DNA of 42,761 bases. Origin: an uncultured Oscillospiraceae bacterium. GTDB lineage: Bacteria; Bacillota; Clostridia; Oscillospirales; Oscillospiraceae. Under the pieces are notes generated by a model. The model did not search any database. It worked only from the letters and a program-made list of their open reading frames with translations, and was not told the DNA's origin. The stretch covers positions 1-42,761 of the forward strand of contig CANREY010000008.1 in the NCBI GenBank assembly GCA_947629755.1. Direction: 5' to 3'. Shown one piece after another: positions 27,485 through 37,063 of this stretch. Each line of letters starts with the position of its first letter. Position 1 is the first letter of the stretch. Made by a program: the position numbers and the translations under genes.

Positions 27485-28504
27485 TCACTTCGTCTTTGAG
27501 ATGGCCACCGAGCAGGCGATGGAGGGAATGGACTCGCCCTGCATGGTGGTGGTAGGGGAGAGGAGCGCCCCGGTGGCGGTGAAAAGTATCTTATTCCAGC
27601 GCCCCTCACGTATGCCGTTGAGCAGGTACCCGCACAGCACCGAGGCGGCGCACCCGCACCCGGAGCCTCCCGCGTGGACGTCCTGCTTTTTCCTGTCGAA
27701 AATCAAAAGCCCGCAGTCTGCGTGCCGGGAGGCCAGGTCCACCCCGTCGGAGGCGAAGAAGTCGCAAAGTATGGCGCTCCCCACCTCGCCCAGATCCCCG
27801 GTGACGATGAGGTCATAGGCGTCCGGCCCCACGGACAGGTCCTCAAAATGCTGTTTTATGGTGTCGTATGCCGCCGGGGCCATGGCCGCGCCCATGTTGT
27901 TGGCGTCGGTGACGCCGTTGTCCACCATCTTACCGGGGGTCACGTGGGTTATATAGGGCCCCGGCCCCTCCAGCGACAGCACCGCCGCCCCGGAGCCGGT
28001 GACGGTCCACTGGGCCGAGGGCGGGCGCTGGCCGCCGTACTCAAGGGGCGTGCGGAACTGCCTCTCGGCGGAGCAGAAGTGGGAGCTCGTCACCGCGAGG
28101 GCGTAGTCGGCAAAGCCGCCGTCCACCGTCAGCGCCGCAAGCGCCAGACTCTCGGCCATGGTGGAGCATGCCCCGTAGACGCCGAACATAGGTATGCCCA
28201 GCTCCCGCACGCCGAAGGTGGTGCCCACGCACTGATTTAAAAGGTCCCCGCAGAACATGCAGTTTATCTGGGGGCTTGACAGCCCCGCCTTACTCAGCGC
28301 CAGTGAGGCGGCCTTCTTGACAAGGGCGCTCTCGGCCTTCTCCCAGGTCTTTTCACCTAAAAACGAGTCCTCGGTTATAAAATCGAAGCTGTCCCTCAAT
28401 GGCCCCTCGCCCTCCTTTTTGCCCACCACGCAGGCGTGGCCGGCGAAGGAGGGGGGATTATACATGAAAAAGGTCTGTTTACCGGAAAGTTTTGATGCCA
28501 TCAT
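27485..28504 (-). CDS. spoVAD: Stage V sporulation protein SpoVAD (thiolase-fold)
   Basis: GKQTFFMYNPPSFAGHACVVGKKEGEGPL, FCGDLLNQCVGTTFGVRELGIPMFGVYGACSTMAE, TGDLGEVGSAIL, GGSGCGCAASVL. Confidence 0.96.
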   Translation of the reverse strand: MMASKLSGKQTFFMYNPPSFAGHACVVGKKEGEGPLRDSFDFITEDSFLGEKTWEKAESALVKKAASLALSKAGLSSPQINCMFCGDLLNQCVGTTFGVRELGIPMFGVYGACSTMAESLALAALTVDGGFADYALAVTSSHFCSAERQFRTPLEYGGQRPPSAQWTVTGSGAAVLSLEGPGPYITHVTPGKMVDNGVTDANNMGAAMAPAAYDTIKQHFEDLSVGPDAYDLIVTGDLGEVGSAILCDFFASDGVDLASRHADCGLLIFDRKKQDVHAGGSGCGCAASVLCGYLLNGIREGRWNKILFTATGALLSPTTTMQGESIPSIACSVAISKTK

Positions 28505-28569
28505 ATCACCTTTAAATAAAATTCACCGTTATATTTCCACGCCTTCGCGAAAAAATTCACCGCTGTGAA

Positions 28570-28598
28570 TTTACCTTTCGTGAAAAAGGTGATATAAT
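28570..28598 (+). promoter_or_regulatory. Candidate promoter for ogg
   Basis: TTTACC - 17 nt - TATAAT. Confidence 0.55.
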
Positions 28599-28637
28599 CA
28601 TCTATCATCGAAAAAAGACGAAAATAAGGAGCGGGCA

Positions 28638-29450
28638 ATGACAGAGACGCAGATAAAGACGAGAGACGACTTTGACCTTAAAAAAATATTCGAGTGCGGC
28701 CAGTGCTTCCGCTGGAACGGGTGTCCCGACGGGTCCTACCTGGGCGTGGCCATGGGCAGGGCCGCGAGGATACGCAGGGACGGGGACAGGATACTCATAA
28801 CCGGCACTGAGCGGGACGTTGAGGAGGTCTGGCGTCAGTATTTTGACCTTGACCGTGATTACAGGTCGCTCAGGCGGAGCGTCTGCGTGGACGACTACAT
28901 GAAAGCCGCCTCGGACTACGGCGCGGGGATAAGGATACTAAATCAGGACAGGTGGGAGACGCTGTGCTCCTTCATAATCTCCCAGTGCAACAATATTCCC
29001 AGAATAAAAAAGATAGTTGAGACCATGTGCCGGTGCTTCGGGGAGGAGACTTATCTTGAAAATGAGCGCTTCTACACCTTCCCCGACGCCAAGACCGTGG
29101 CGCGGCTTGAGCCGGAGGACTTAGCTCCCTTGCGCTGCGGCTACCGCGCGCCCTACATAATCGCGGCGGCGAGAGCTGTGGACGAGGGGACGCTTGACTT
29201 GGAGGCCCTCTCAAGGACCGACCTTGCCACCGCCAAAAAGGCGCTGACGGCCCTCCCCGGCATAGGGGAGAAGGTGGCAAACTGCGTCATACTGTTCTCC
29301 CTTCGTCTCGGCTCGGCCTTCCCCGTGGACGTGTGGATGAAAAAAGCCATCGCCGAACACTACCCCGACGGCTTTGACAGCTCGATATTTGGCGAAAACG
29401 CCGGACTTGCCCAGCAATACATGTTTTATTATCAGCGGGAAAACTCTTGA
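28638..29450 (+). CDS. ogg: 8-oxoguanine DNA glycosylase (Ogg family, HhH-GPD)
   Basis: FECGQCFRWN, SFIISQCNNIPRIKKIVE, RCGYRAPYI, LPGIGEKVANCVILFSL, FPVDVWMKKA. Confidence 0.93.
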   Translation: MTETQIKTRDDFDLKKIFECGQCFRWNGCPDGSYLGVAMGRAARIRRDGDRILITGTERDVEEVWRQYFDLDRDYRSLRRSVCVDDYMKAASDYGAGIRILNQDRWETLCSFIISQCNNIPRIKKIVETMCRCFGEETYLENERFYTFPDAKTVARLEPEDLAPLRCGYRAPYIIAAARAVDEGTLDLEALSRTDLATAKKALTALPGIGEKVANCVILFSLRLGSAFPVDVWMKKAIAEHYPDGFDSSIFGENAGLAQQYMFYYQRENS

Positions 29451-29517
29451 CACATACGGGCGAAAAATGATAACATACGAGACAATATATTTCTGATTTT
29501 TGAGGGAGGAGCACATC

Positions 29518-31029
29518 ATGGCCTATATCTATCCTGAACCGTCAAGGACCTTCAGCGAGTATCTTCTCGTCCCCGGCTACTCCGGGCCCAACTGTATTCC
29601 CGACAACGTGAGCCTTCGCACGCCCCTTGTGAAGTTCAAGAAGGGCGAGGAGCCGGCGATCTCCATGAACATACCCATGACCTCCGCCATAATGCAGGCG
29701 GTATCCGACGACAAGATGGCTGTGGCATTGGCCCGCGAGGGCGGCGTCAGCTTCATCTACGGCTCCCAGACCGTGGCGGATCAGGCAGCCATGGTTGCCA
29801 GAGCCAAGGCGTACAAGTCCGGCTTCGTGGTCTCCGACTCCAACATAAAGCCCACCGGCACGCTAAATGAGCTTCTCAGCCTCACCGAGCGCACGGGCCA
29901 CTCCACCGTGGCGGTCACCGAGGACGGCGGCCCCAACGGCAAGCTTCTGGGCATGGTCACACGCCGTGACTACCGGCTTTCCCGCATGACCGGCATGGAG
30001 AGCGTGGAGAGCTTCATGACACCCCTTGACAAGCTGGTTACGGCCCCGGCCAGCACCACTCTTAAGGAGGCCAACGATATAATCTGGGAGCACAAGGTCA
30101 ACACCCTGCCAATAGTTGACGACAACGGCGGGCTTGTCTACTTCGTCTTCCGCAAGGACTACGACTCCCACAAGGAAAACCCGCTGGAGCTCCTTGACGC
30201 GGACAAAAAGTACGTGGTCGGCGCTGGCATAAACACCCGCGACTACGCCACCCGCGTCCCGGCTCTTGTGGAGGCCGGAGCGGACGTTCTGTGCATCGAC
30301 TCCTCCGAGGGCTTCTCCGAGTGGCAGAGAATGACCATAAACTGGATACGCGAGCACTACGGCGACACCGTAAAGGTGGGCGCGGGCAACGTGGTGGACG
30401 CGGACGGGTTCCGCTTTCTGGCCGAGGCCGGGGCGGACTTTGTTAAGGTCGGCATCGGCGGCGGCTCCATCTGCATCACCCGCGAGCAGAAGGGCATTGG
30501 CCGCGGACAGGCCACGGCCCTCATCGACGTGTGCCGCGAGCGGGACAAGTACTTTGAGGAGACCGGCGTATATGTGCCTGTCTGCTCCGACGGCGGCATC
30601 GTCCACGACTACCACTTCACTCTGGCCCTTGCAATGGGCGCGGATTTCCTGATGCTCGGCCGGTACTTCGCCAGATTTGACGAGAGCCCCTCCCGCCGCG
30701 TCTCCATCGGCGGCAACTATATGAAGGAGTACTGGGGCGAGGGCAGCTCCCGCGCCCGCAACTGGCAGCGCTACGACGTGGGCGGCAAGGAGGGCATGGC
30801 CTTTGAGGAGGGCGTGGACTCCTACGTCCCCTACGCCGGCCCCCTCCACGACAACGTGGCCCTGACCCTCTCGAAGGTCAAGCACACCATGTGCAACTGC
30901 GGCGCGGTGACTATCCCGGAGCTCCAGAAGAAGGCCAAGCTCACGCTGGTCTCCGCCACCAGCATCGTCGAAGGCGGCGCCCACGACGTGGTGCTGAAGG
31001 AAAATACCGTCAACGGAAAGAACAAATGA
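29518..31029 (+). CDS. guaB: IMP dehydrogenase, Tritrichomonas-type variant
   Basis: CBS pair and [23 protein letters not shown] active-site loop with Cys at residue 319; [27 protein letters not shown] flap. Confidence 0.96.
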   Translation: MAYIYPEPSRTFSEYLLVPGYSGPNCIPDNVSLRTPLVKFKKGEEPAISMNIPMTSAIMQAVSDDKMAVALAREGGVSFIYGSQTVADQAAMVARAKAYKSGFVVSDSNIKPTGTLNELLSLTERTGHSTVAVTEDGGPNGKLLGMVTRRDYRLSRMTGMESVESFMTPLDKLVTAPASTTLKEANDIIWEHKVNTLPIVDDNGGLVYFVFRKDYDSHKENPLELLDADKKYVVGAGINTRDYATRVPALVEAGADVLCIDSSEGFSEWQRMTINWIREHYGDTVKVGAGNVVDADGFRFLAEAGADFVKVGIGGGSICITREQKGIGRGQATALIDVCRERDKYFEETGVYVPVCSDGGIVHDYHFTLALAMGADFLMLGRYFARFDESPSRRVSIGGNYMKEYWGEGSSRARNWQRYDVGGKEGMAFEEGVDSYVPYAGPLHDNVALTLSKVKHTMCNCGAVTIPELQKKAKLTLVSATSIVEGGAHDVVLKENTVNGKNK

Positions 31030-31037
31030 CCCCCAAC

Positions 31038-31069
31038 CTCCCCGGCTTAAAAGCCGGGGAGCTTTTTTA
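31038..31069 (+). terminator. Rho-independent terminator after guaB
   Basis: ctccccggctt-aa-aagccggggag + cttttttaa. Confidence 0.93.
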
Positions 31070-31180
31070 ACGTACAACTGTGTACAAAACGCTGATCGAG
31101 GAATTTCGCTTTCACGCGCCGCATATTTTCAAATTTTGTCGTAGTATTCCACACCCCCATTCAGGAACAAAAGCACCCGC

Positions 31181-31209
31181 TTGAAACGGTTTCCTTTGTG
31201 TGCTATAAT
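31181..31209 (+). promoter_or_regulatory. Promoter for 31260 ORF
   Basis: TTGAAA - 17 nt - TATAAT with extended -10 (TGCTATAAT). Confidence 0.82.
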
Positions 31210-31259
31210 TTCAACATGACTAAGCAGAGCTACAACTCGAAATTTGGAGGTATTTCAAA

Positions 31260-31760
31260 ATGAATAGATTTGTAGATGCTCTTATCAGCGAAGAAAAAAG
31301 CAGTTTAATTCCTGACGAATACGACTATTGGAAGGACGTAATAGGCAGTTGGGACTTGGATTTTGTATATAACCGGGGAACAGAAAAAGAGCGGCATATT
31401 AAAGGTGAATGGCACTTTGCGAGGATCTTGGAAGGCCTCGGTATTCAGGACGTTTTCATCTGTCCCGCGAGGGGATTAAGATCAAAGCCCTCCAAAGCGT
31501 CGGAGGAATATGGCGCGACTATAAGAATGTTTAATCCGGGTACTAATAAATGGGACATGGTATATACCTGCTATAAAACTATGAGCCGTTTTGTCGGAAC
31601 AAAAGAAGATGGCCGCGTTGTATTAACAAACATAAACAGCAGACGAAATCGGTGGGTATTTACGGAGATCGCGCCGGACAAATTTCACTGGCAAAACGAG
31701 TCGACCATGAAAGACGGAACGGTTAAGGTATGGTGTGAAGCGTTCGCTACAAGAATGTAG
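31260..31760 (+). CDS. Hypothetical protein (small beta-rich domain suspected), AT-richer than neighbours
   Basis: 167-codon ORF, RBS ggagg upstream, own strong promoter. Confidence 0.8.
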   Translation: MNRFVDALISEEKSSLIPDEYDYWKDVIGSWDLDFVYNRGTEKERHIKGEWHFARILEGLGIQDVFICPARGLRSKPSKASEEYGATIRMFNPGTNKWDMVYTCYKTMSRFVGTKEDGRVVLTNINSRRNRWVFTEIAPDKFHWQNESTMKDGTVKVWCEAFATRM

Positions 31761-31845
31761 TTGTTCACTTGCAATAGCCACCGCCGTGTTATGATTTATA
31801 TGTGATCATACGCAAATTTCCGATAATTTTAATGGAGGTATCGCC

Positions 31846-32565
31846 ATGGACGGGAAGATAAAAAAGCTTCAGGAGCTCATAGACGAAAGCTCCCGCATAG
31901 TTTTCTTCGGCGGGGCGGGGGTGTCAACGGAGAGCGGGATACCGGATTTTCGCGGGGTGGACGGGCTTTATAACCAGAAGTACCGCTTCCCGCCGGAGGA
32001 GATACTGAGTGCCAGCTTTTTCAGGCGAGATCCTGAGGAATTTTACCGGTTTTACCGGGACAAGCTCATCGTCCGTGGGGCCAAGCCCAACGCCGCCCAC
32101 ATCTACCTTGCGGAGCTTGAAAAGCGGGGCAAGCTCCGGGCGGTGGTGACCCAGAACATCGACGGCCTCCATCAGGCCGCCGGGAGTAAAAACGTGCTGG
32201 AGCTCCACGGGACGCTTTTGAAAAACTACTGCGTAAGGTGCGGCAAGCGCTATGACGCGGACTTTGTTCAGAACGCCGCCGACGTGCCCCGGTGCTCCTG
32301 CGGCGGGATAGTCAGGCCCGACATCGTGCTATATGAGGAGAGCCTCGACTCCGACGTGCTGACCCGGTCCGTGACGGAGATCTCCCGCGCCGACATGCTC
32401 ATCATAGGCGGCACGTCCTTGGCCGTGTACCCCGCGGCGGGGCTGGTGCGGTATTTCGGCGGGAAGCATCTTGTGCTCATAAATAAGTCCCCGACGAACA
32501 TGGACAGCATGGCGGAGCTGGTCATAGCAGACAGGATCGGTGAGGTTTTTTCACAGCTTCACTGA
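31846..32565 (+). CDS. cobB: NAD-dependent protein deacylase, sirtuin family
   Basis: FFGGAGVSTESGIPDFRG, VVTQNIDGLHQAAGSKNVLELHGTL, CVRCGK...CSCGG zinc site, GGTSLAVYPAAGL. Confidence 0.97.
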   Translation: MDGKIKKLQELIDESSRIVFFGGAGVSTESGIPDFRGVDGLYNQKYRFPPEEILSASFFRRDPEEFYRFYRDKLIVRGAKPNAAHIYLAELEKRGKLRAVVTQNIDGLHQAAGSKNVLELHGTLLKNYCVRCGKRYDADFVQNAADVPRCSCGGIVRPDIVLYEESLDSDVLTRSVTEISRADMLIIGGTSLAVYPAAGLVRYFGGKHLVLINKSPTNMDSMAELVIADRIGEVFSQLH

Positions 32566-33044
32566 GCCCATTTTCGCGCGCCCTCTATGCGCAAAAACCG
32601 GGCTTTTGAGTATACGTAAGAGCTAAGCGGCCTGTCCAGCGCGTCGTAGGTGTGGGCGCAGACTAAAATTGGCCTCACGGCGACTATGACGGGGGAGTGG
32701 TAAAAGCCGGAGACGCCTCCAAGCTGGACGATGTCTCCCGGCCGCGCCTCCTCCTCGGAGACCTCCGTGGCCCATGGGCCGGGGCCCTCGTTATTAATTA
32801 AAAAATCGTACAGATATTCCACCCCCGTCCAGGAGGCGGTACGGTCATTGGCGTTGACGTAGTACCACCCGGTGACGGGGGTGTAGTTCATCACGCCCGC
32901 GCCGGCGAAGATACACTGGGAGGCGAAATTCGTGCAGTCGCCGCCTATCTCCTGAAAATCATAATATTTTGGGTTGCGCGTGAGCGCCCACGCTCTCGCG
33001 TACTCCACCGCGGCGGCCCGGTCATAGGGGACATAAGTTAACAT
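32559..33044 (-). CDS. Putative amidase-domain protein
   Basis: ATG 33044 after AAGGAG; YDRAAAVEYARAWALTRNPKYYDFQEIGGDCTNFASQCIFAGAGVMNY resembles Amidase_6-type domain. Confidence 0.87.
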   Translation of the reverse strand: MLTYVPYDRAAAVEYARAWALTRNPKYYDFQEIGGDCTNFASQCIFAGAGVMNYTPVTGWYYVNANDRTASWTGVEYLYDFLINNEGPGPWATEVSEEEARPGDIVQLGGVSGFYHSPVIVAVRPILVCAHTYDALDRPLSSYVYSKARFLRIEGARKWAQ

Positions 33045-33125
33045 AATATCACTCCTTCCCGCCATTATACGCCAAAGGGGCACAGCGCGTGAAAAGCGCA
33101 TATAATGGGGTGAGGAGGGATAAAT

Positions 33126-34406
33126 ATGCTTATTCATGTGGTGCGGCGGGGGGACACGCTCTATTCCATAGCCCGCCGTTACGGCGTCTCGGTAGCGAGG
33201 CTGAGAACGGACAACGGCCTTACGGAAAATCAGGTACTGGTAGTGGGGCAGGCACTTATCGTCACGCTCCCCAGCCGGGTCTACACCGTCCGGGCGGGGG
33301 ACACGCTATATTCCATAGCGGGCAGGTTCGGCGTCAGCGTCATTGAGCTCATACAAAATAATCCGGAGCTCATACAAAACGAGACTATCCGCCCCGGCCA
33401 ACAGCTGACCGTGAGCTTTCAGGGCGGCAAGATACGAGACATCGTCACTCTGGGCTACGCCTACCCCAGCATAAACCGGAGCGTACTTTTGAGGGCGCTT
33501 CCTTACCTTACATACCTCGCCGTATTCTCCTACGGCTTTACCGAGTCCGGGACGCTCATACCGGCGGAGGACACGGCCCTCATCGCCGCGGCGTATGAGT
33601 ACCGCGCCGCGCCCATACTCGTCTTTTCCAGCATCGACGACTCCGGCGGCTTCTCCACTGAGCGCGCGGCCATATTGTTTTCCGACACGGCCCTTCAGGA
33701 CAGGGTACTCTCAAATCTCCTCACCGTCATGCGCCAAAAGGGCTACGTGGGGATTGACATGGACTTTGAGTACATCGCCCCGGAGGACGCCCAAGGGTAC
33801 CAGAACTTTCTCACGAGGGCGAGGGACGTCATGGAGCCGGAGGGCTTCACCGTCAGCGCGGCTCTGGCCCCCAAGACGAGCGCCAGCCAGCCGGGCCTTT
33901 TATACGAGGCCCACGACTATGCCGCCATCGGGGCCATAGTTGACAGGGTGCTTTTGATGACCTACGAGTGGGGCTACACCTACGGCCCGCCAATGGCCGT
34001 AGCGCCCTTAAATCAGGTGCGCCGTGTTGTGAGCTACGCCGTGACGGAGATACCAAGAGAGAAGATACTCATGGGCATACCGAATTACGGCTACGACTGG
34101 ACGCTCCCCTACGAGCAGGGGATAACGAGGGCCGAGAACATCGGAAACCAGGGGGCGGTGCTCAGGGCCGCCAGATACGGCGCGGAGATACAGTTTGACG
34201 AGACTGCCCAGTCACCGTACTTTGAGTACTACACCGGCGGCCGGCGGCACATCGTGTGGTTCGAGGACGTGCGCAGTATAAAGGCCAAGCTGGAGCTCAC
34301 GGACGAATACAATATCCTCGGCGTGGGCTACTGGAACATCATGCGGGCCTTCAACCAGAACTGGGCCCTCCTTGCCGCCAGGTACTCGATAGTAAAAACA
34401 GTTTAA
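33126..34406 (+). CDS. LysM (x2) + GH18 catalytic domain; SleL/YaaH-like spore peptidoglycan hydrolase
   Basis: Two LysM motifs (VVRRGDTLYSIARRYGV; TVRAGDTLYSIAGRFGV); GH18 GYVGIDMDFEYI, MTYEWGYTYGPPMAVAP. Confidence 0.95.
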   Translation: MLIHVVRRGDTLYSIARRYGVSVARLRTDNGLTENQVLVVGQALIVTLPSRVYTVRAGDTLYSIAGRFGVSVIELIQNNPELIQNETIRPGQQLTVSFQGGKIRDIVTLGYAYPSINRSVLLRALPYLTYLAVFSYGFTESGTLIPAEDTALIAAAYEYRAAPILVFSSIDDSGGFSTERAAILFSDTALQDRVLSNLLTVMRQKGYVGIDMDFEYIAPEDAQGYQNFLTRARDVMEPEGFTVSAALAPKTSASQPGLLYEAHDYAAIGAIVDRVLLMTYEWGYTYGPPMAVAPLNQVRRVVSYAVTEIPREKILMGIPNYGYDWTLPYEQGITRAENIGNQGAVLRAARYGAEIQFDETAQSPYFEYYTGGRRHIVWFEDVRSIKAKLELTDEYNILGVGYWNIMRAFNQNWALLAARYSIVKTV

Positions 34407-34412
34407 AAGCCC

Positions 34413-34441
34413 TTTACAAACGGTGGAAAAAACCGTATAAT
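34413..34441 (+). promoter_or_regulatory. Promoter for membrane-protein pair
   Basis: TTTACA - 17 nt - TATAAT. Confidence 0.75.
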
Positions 34442-34512
34442 ATTTTTATAAATCTATTTTCCACCCGCGAAGATCCAAATGAGAAATACTATAAAAAAAC
34501 GGAGGATAGAAC

Positions 34513-35007
34513 ATGGTTTTAAAGGATAAAAAGATATTGGCCATCGTATCCGCGGCCCTGAGCTTTCTTGGCGCGGTGTGCTATTTCCTGCCCTTTGCCG
34601 TGGTGGACCGGCCCCTGACCGACTCCTTTTCAGGCTTTAAGCTCTTTGCGGAGCTCTTTTCCCACGACATTTTTAACGGCAACGCCTCGGTGATGTCCAT
34701 ATGGATCATCGTGGCATTCCTGTCGCTTCTGGCGTCAATAGTCTTCGCCCTCGGCATAGCCCCCGTTGGCGGCAAGGGCGAGGGACTGCGCCTTGCCGGT
34801 ATTTGCTCCGTTATATCCGCCGTCACGCTCATTCTCGGCAGTATAGCCCTCAGCACCGTCAGCCGGGGCTCCGGCCTTGCGCTCCTTGGGCTGAGCATGA
34901 CCGGCGCCGGCTGGTGGCTGGCGCTCACAGCCTCCGTCCTCTCCGCCTGCGCGGCCCTTTACGGCTGCTCCCTTGCCAAAAACGAGAAGCCTCCCATGGT
35001 CTACTGA
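34513..35007 (+). CDS. Four-TM membrane protein, unknown function
   Basis: Hydrophobic profile; GWWLALTASVLSACAALYG terminal helix. Confidence 0.8.
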   Translation: MVLKDKKILAIVSAALSFLGAVCYFLPFAVVDRPLTDSFSGFKLFAELFSHDIFNGNASVMSIWIIVAFLSLLASIVFALGIAPVGGKGEGLRLAGICSVISAVTLILGSIALSTVSRGSGLALLGLSMTGAGWWLALTASVLSACAALYGCSLAKNEKPPMVY

Positions 35008-35055
35008 CCTAATTCGCGCGCTTTTTTCAGGCGTCGGAGCAAAAGGAGAGCAAAA

Positions 35056-36090
35056 ATGGGAGAAAAGAGAGGAATTTTGTGGGGAGTGAGGCTGTCGGTC
35101 CTTCTCTCCCTCGCGGGCTACGCCCTTCCCGTCATAACCTCCGGCGGCGGGGACGACACGGTGAGCATCTTCGGCTATGAGCTGTTGACGCTCCTTCCTG
35201 AGTACGCCAGGGAGTACGGCGAGGACAACAGGTGGATCGGCGTGGGACTTATGGCCGCCTGGGCCGCCGCCATGGTCGCGGCGCTGGCCCTTGTGCTGGC
35301 TTTCGTGTTCTCCTTCGGGAAAAAGAGCCGTTACGGCGTCCCCGGAGGGCTCTGCGAGCTGTCCGTGGCGATAAACCTGTCCATATTCAGCGTCTTTCAC
35401 ATCATCTCCGAGGTGGAGAGCCTGATGGACGATTTTATCGAGGCTTTTGTGGACCTTGGCGACATCAAATTTTTAAACCTCGGCGCGGGGTACTACATAA
35501 TACTTATCGCCCCCGTTATCGCCGCCGCCCTTGCATGGGTGGGGAAGATACGCTCAGAGAGACACGCAATCACCACCCCCGGCAAGCGCCTTCGGACAAT
35601 GTCCGCGGCGCTCACAAGCGCCGCCGTCGTCGGCTGCTTCTGCCCCATGGTTGGCGTGGGAGCGGGGGAGAGCATGATAACGCTTTTCGGCGGCACTCTT
35701 GCCGGCGTCGGCGCGGGACTGGCCGGCATGTCCGGCAAGGTCGCGGGCGGCGTGCTTTTCTGGTATGTTTTGGCCATACTCGGCGCGGTGCTGGCCGCGG
35801 CGCTCAAAAAATTTCCGGGCAGGCTGGGCAGCCTCGTCCCCGGAGCCTTCTCCGCCCTCGGCGCTGTTGGCCTTGCGCTGATGGTCCGCGCTTTGGGCGC
35901 GGGATCGGTGGAGCACGCCTACGACCTTGTGGACGTGAGCTGCCGCTGGGGCTGGTGGCTGGCATTCTGCGCCCTCACCGCCTCGGCCGCCCTCAACTTG
36001 GCCGCCCCGATAGCCGACCTCCCGATACCGCCGGCGACGCCTCATGAAGACCTAATCGCCCACCCCTCAGACACAACCCCAGAGACATAA
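35056..36090 (+). CDS. Multi-TM membrane protein, apparent two-unit version of the preceding protein
   Basis: RBS aaaggag; two ~4-TM halves, second ending GWWLAFCALTASAALNLAAP. Confidence 0.8.
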   Translation: MGEKRGILWGVRLSVLLSLAGYALPVITSGGGDDTVSIFGYELLTLLPEYAREYGEDNRWIGVGLMAAWAAAMVAALALVLAFVFSFGKKSRYGVPGGLCELSVAINLSIFSVFHIISEVESLMDDFIEAFVDLGDIKFLNLGAGYYIILIAPVIAAALAWVGKIRSERHAITTPGKRLRTMSAALTSAAVVGCFCPMVGVGAGESMITLFGGTLAGVGAGLAGMSGKVAGGVLFWYVLAILGAVLAAALKKFPGRLGSLVPGAFSALGAVGLALMVRALGAGSVEHAYDLVDVSCRWGWWLAFCALTASAALNLAAPIADLPIPPATPHEDLIAHPSDTTPET

Positions 36091-36109
36091 AAAACCATAA
36101 AATTATAAA

Positions 36110-36145
36110 ATTAAGGACGGAAGCGTTTCCGTCCTTAATATTTTT
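36110..36145. terminator. Bidirectional terminator between convergent genes
   Basis: attaaggacggaa-gcgt-ttccgtccttaat + TATTTTT. Confidence 0.9.
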
Positions 36146-36153
36146 GATGTGGC

Positions 36154-36909
36154 TTACACCGTGTACGACCACAGATTTTTTATCTCCGGCGCGAGCTCGT
36201 CGTAGGTGAAGGTCCGGCAGTTTGAGGGCCTGAAGGGGTCGTAGACCTGAAAGCCCTCCTCGTCACAGCCGGTCAGCACTATGTAATGGCCGGAGTCGGT
36301 GAAATATCCCTTACCCATGACGCAGATTATGGGCTTTCCGGCGTTAAGCTCGGCGCGCATGGTGTCCTCCCACAGTATGAGCTCCTTCGCGGTGAGGCCC
36401 ACCATGGCCGCGCCCTCGGTGAAGAAGGTCCAGCTTGTGCCGGAGCCCTTGACGCAGTAGCCCTTCTTGGCGGCAAGGTCCGCCATGTATGCCGGCGTCA
36501 GCCTCCCGTCCCCGGTAAGGCCCATGGCCACCATGGATAGGGCCGTGGGCCCGCAACCGGTCCAGCCCACAAGGCCGGAGCTATAACGGCAGTAGCCCCA
36601 GCGGGCGTCCCACTGGGTGTAGTAGGGTATCTTTCCCGCCGTGAGCTCGCCTGTAAGATCCAGCGTCAGGTCAAACTCCGTGACGCCGTTATAGGCGTTT
36701 ATGTAGTCCCTTGCCTCCGGGTTTTTCTCGGACAGCTCCTGAAAGGCCTCCCTTATCTCGCTGTCAGATATCCTCGTCGCCCACGGCAGCCTGTCCCGCA
36801 GTATGAAAAAGGCCACCGCCGCCAAAATAACTACCGCCACCGCTATCGCGATAACGGATATTACAGGTATTTTCCGCTTCGTCTTCAATCCGACGCCCCC
36901 TCTCGTCAC
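36154..36909 (-). CDS. Membrane-anchored C39-like cysteine peptidase domain protein
   Basis: N-terminal TM; IPYYTQWDARWG...GWTGCGPTALSMVAMGL, HYIVLTGCDEEGFQVYDPF. Real start may be TTG 36888. Confidence 0.88.
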   Translation of the reverse strand: MTRGGVGLKTKRKIPVISVIAIAVAVVILAAVAFFILRDRLPWATRISDSEIREAFQELSEKNPEARDYINAYNGVTEFDLTLDLTGELTAGKIPYYTQWDARWGYCRYSSGLVGWTGCGPTALSMVAMGLTGDGRLTPAYMADLAAKKGYCVKGSGTSWTFFTEGAAMVGLTAKELILWEDTMRAELNAGKPIICVMGKGYFTDSGHYIVLTGCDEEGFQVYDPFRPSNCRTFTYDELAPEIKNLWSYTV

Positions 36910-37008
36910 GTTAAGATCAAGCCTATTTTACCCCACTCCCGGCCCCCTGTCAAGGCGCGTGGGGCCGGGAATTTTGTGTTGACATTTTACAATTACCCAT
37001 TGTAGCAG

Positions 37009-37037
37009 TTGCATATTACGGTTTTATGTGGTATGAT
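37009..37037 (+). promoter_or_regulatory. Promoter upstream of lipoprotein remnant
   Basis: TTGCAT - 17 nt - TATGAT, with TGG extended -10. Confidence 0.65.
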
Positions 37038-37063
37038 GTCATTTGAGAAAGGAACGTAACGGT

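Noticed and set aside
28519-28560. Sigma-G type promoter for spoVAD
   Set aside because: A TGAATT with 17-nt spacing to AAATATA exists on the minus strand, but the -10 match is too weak to annotate.
29447-29474. guaB promoter TTGACA overlapping the ogg stop
   Set aside because: Good -35 but only a poor -10 (GATAAC) at 16 nt; not listed as a feature.
29863-31077. 404-aa minus-strand ORF opposite guaB
   Set aside because: Shadow ORF; low-complexity Val/Ala/Gly/His composition and no motifs, while the + strand is unambiguous IMPDH.
31769-31795. Promoter TTGCAA...TATGAT before the sirtuin gene
   Set aside because: Spacer is only 15 nt; insufficient support.
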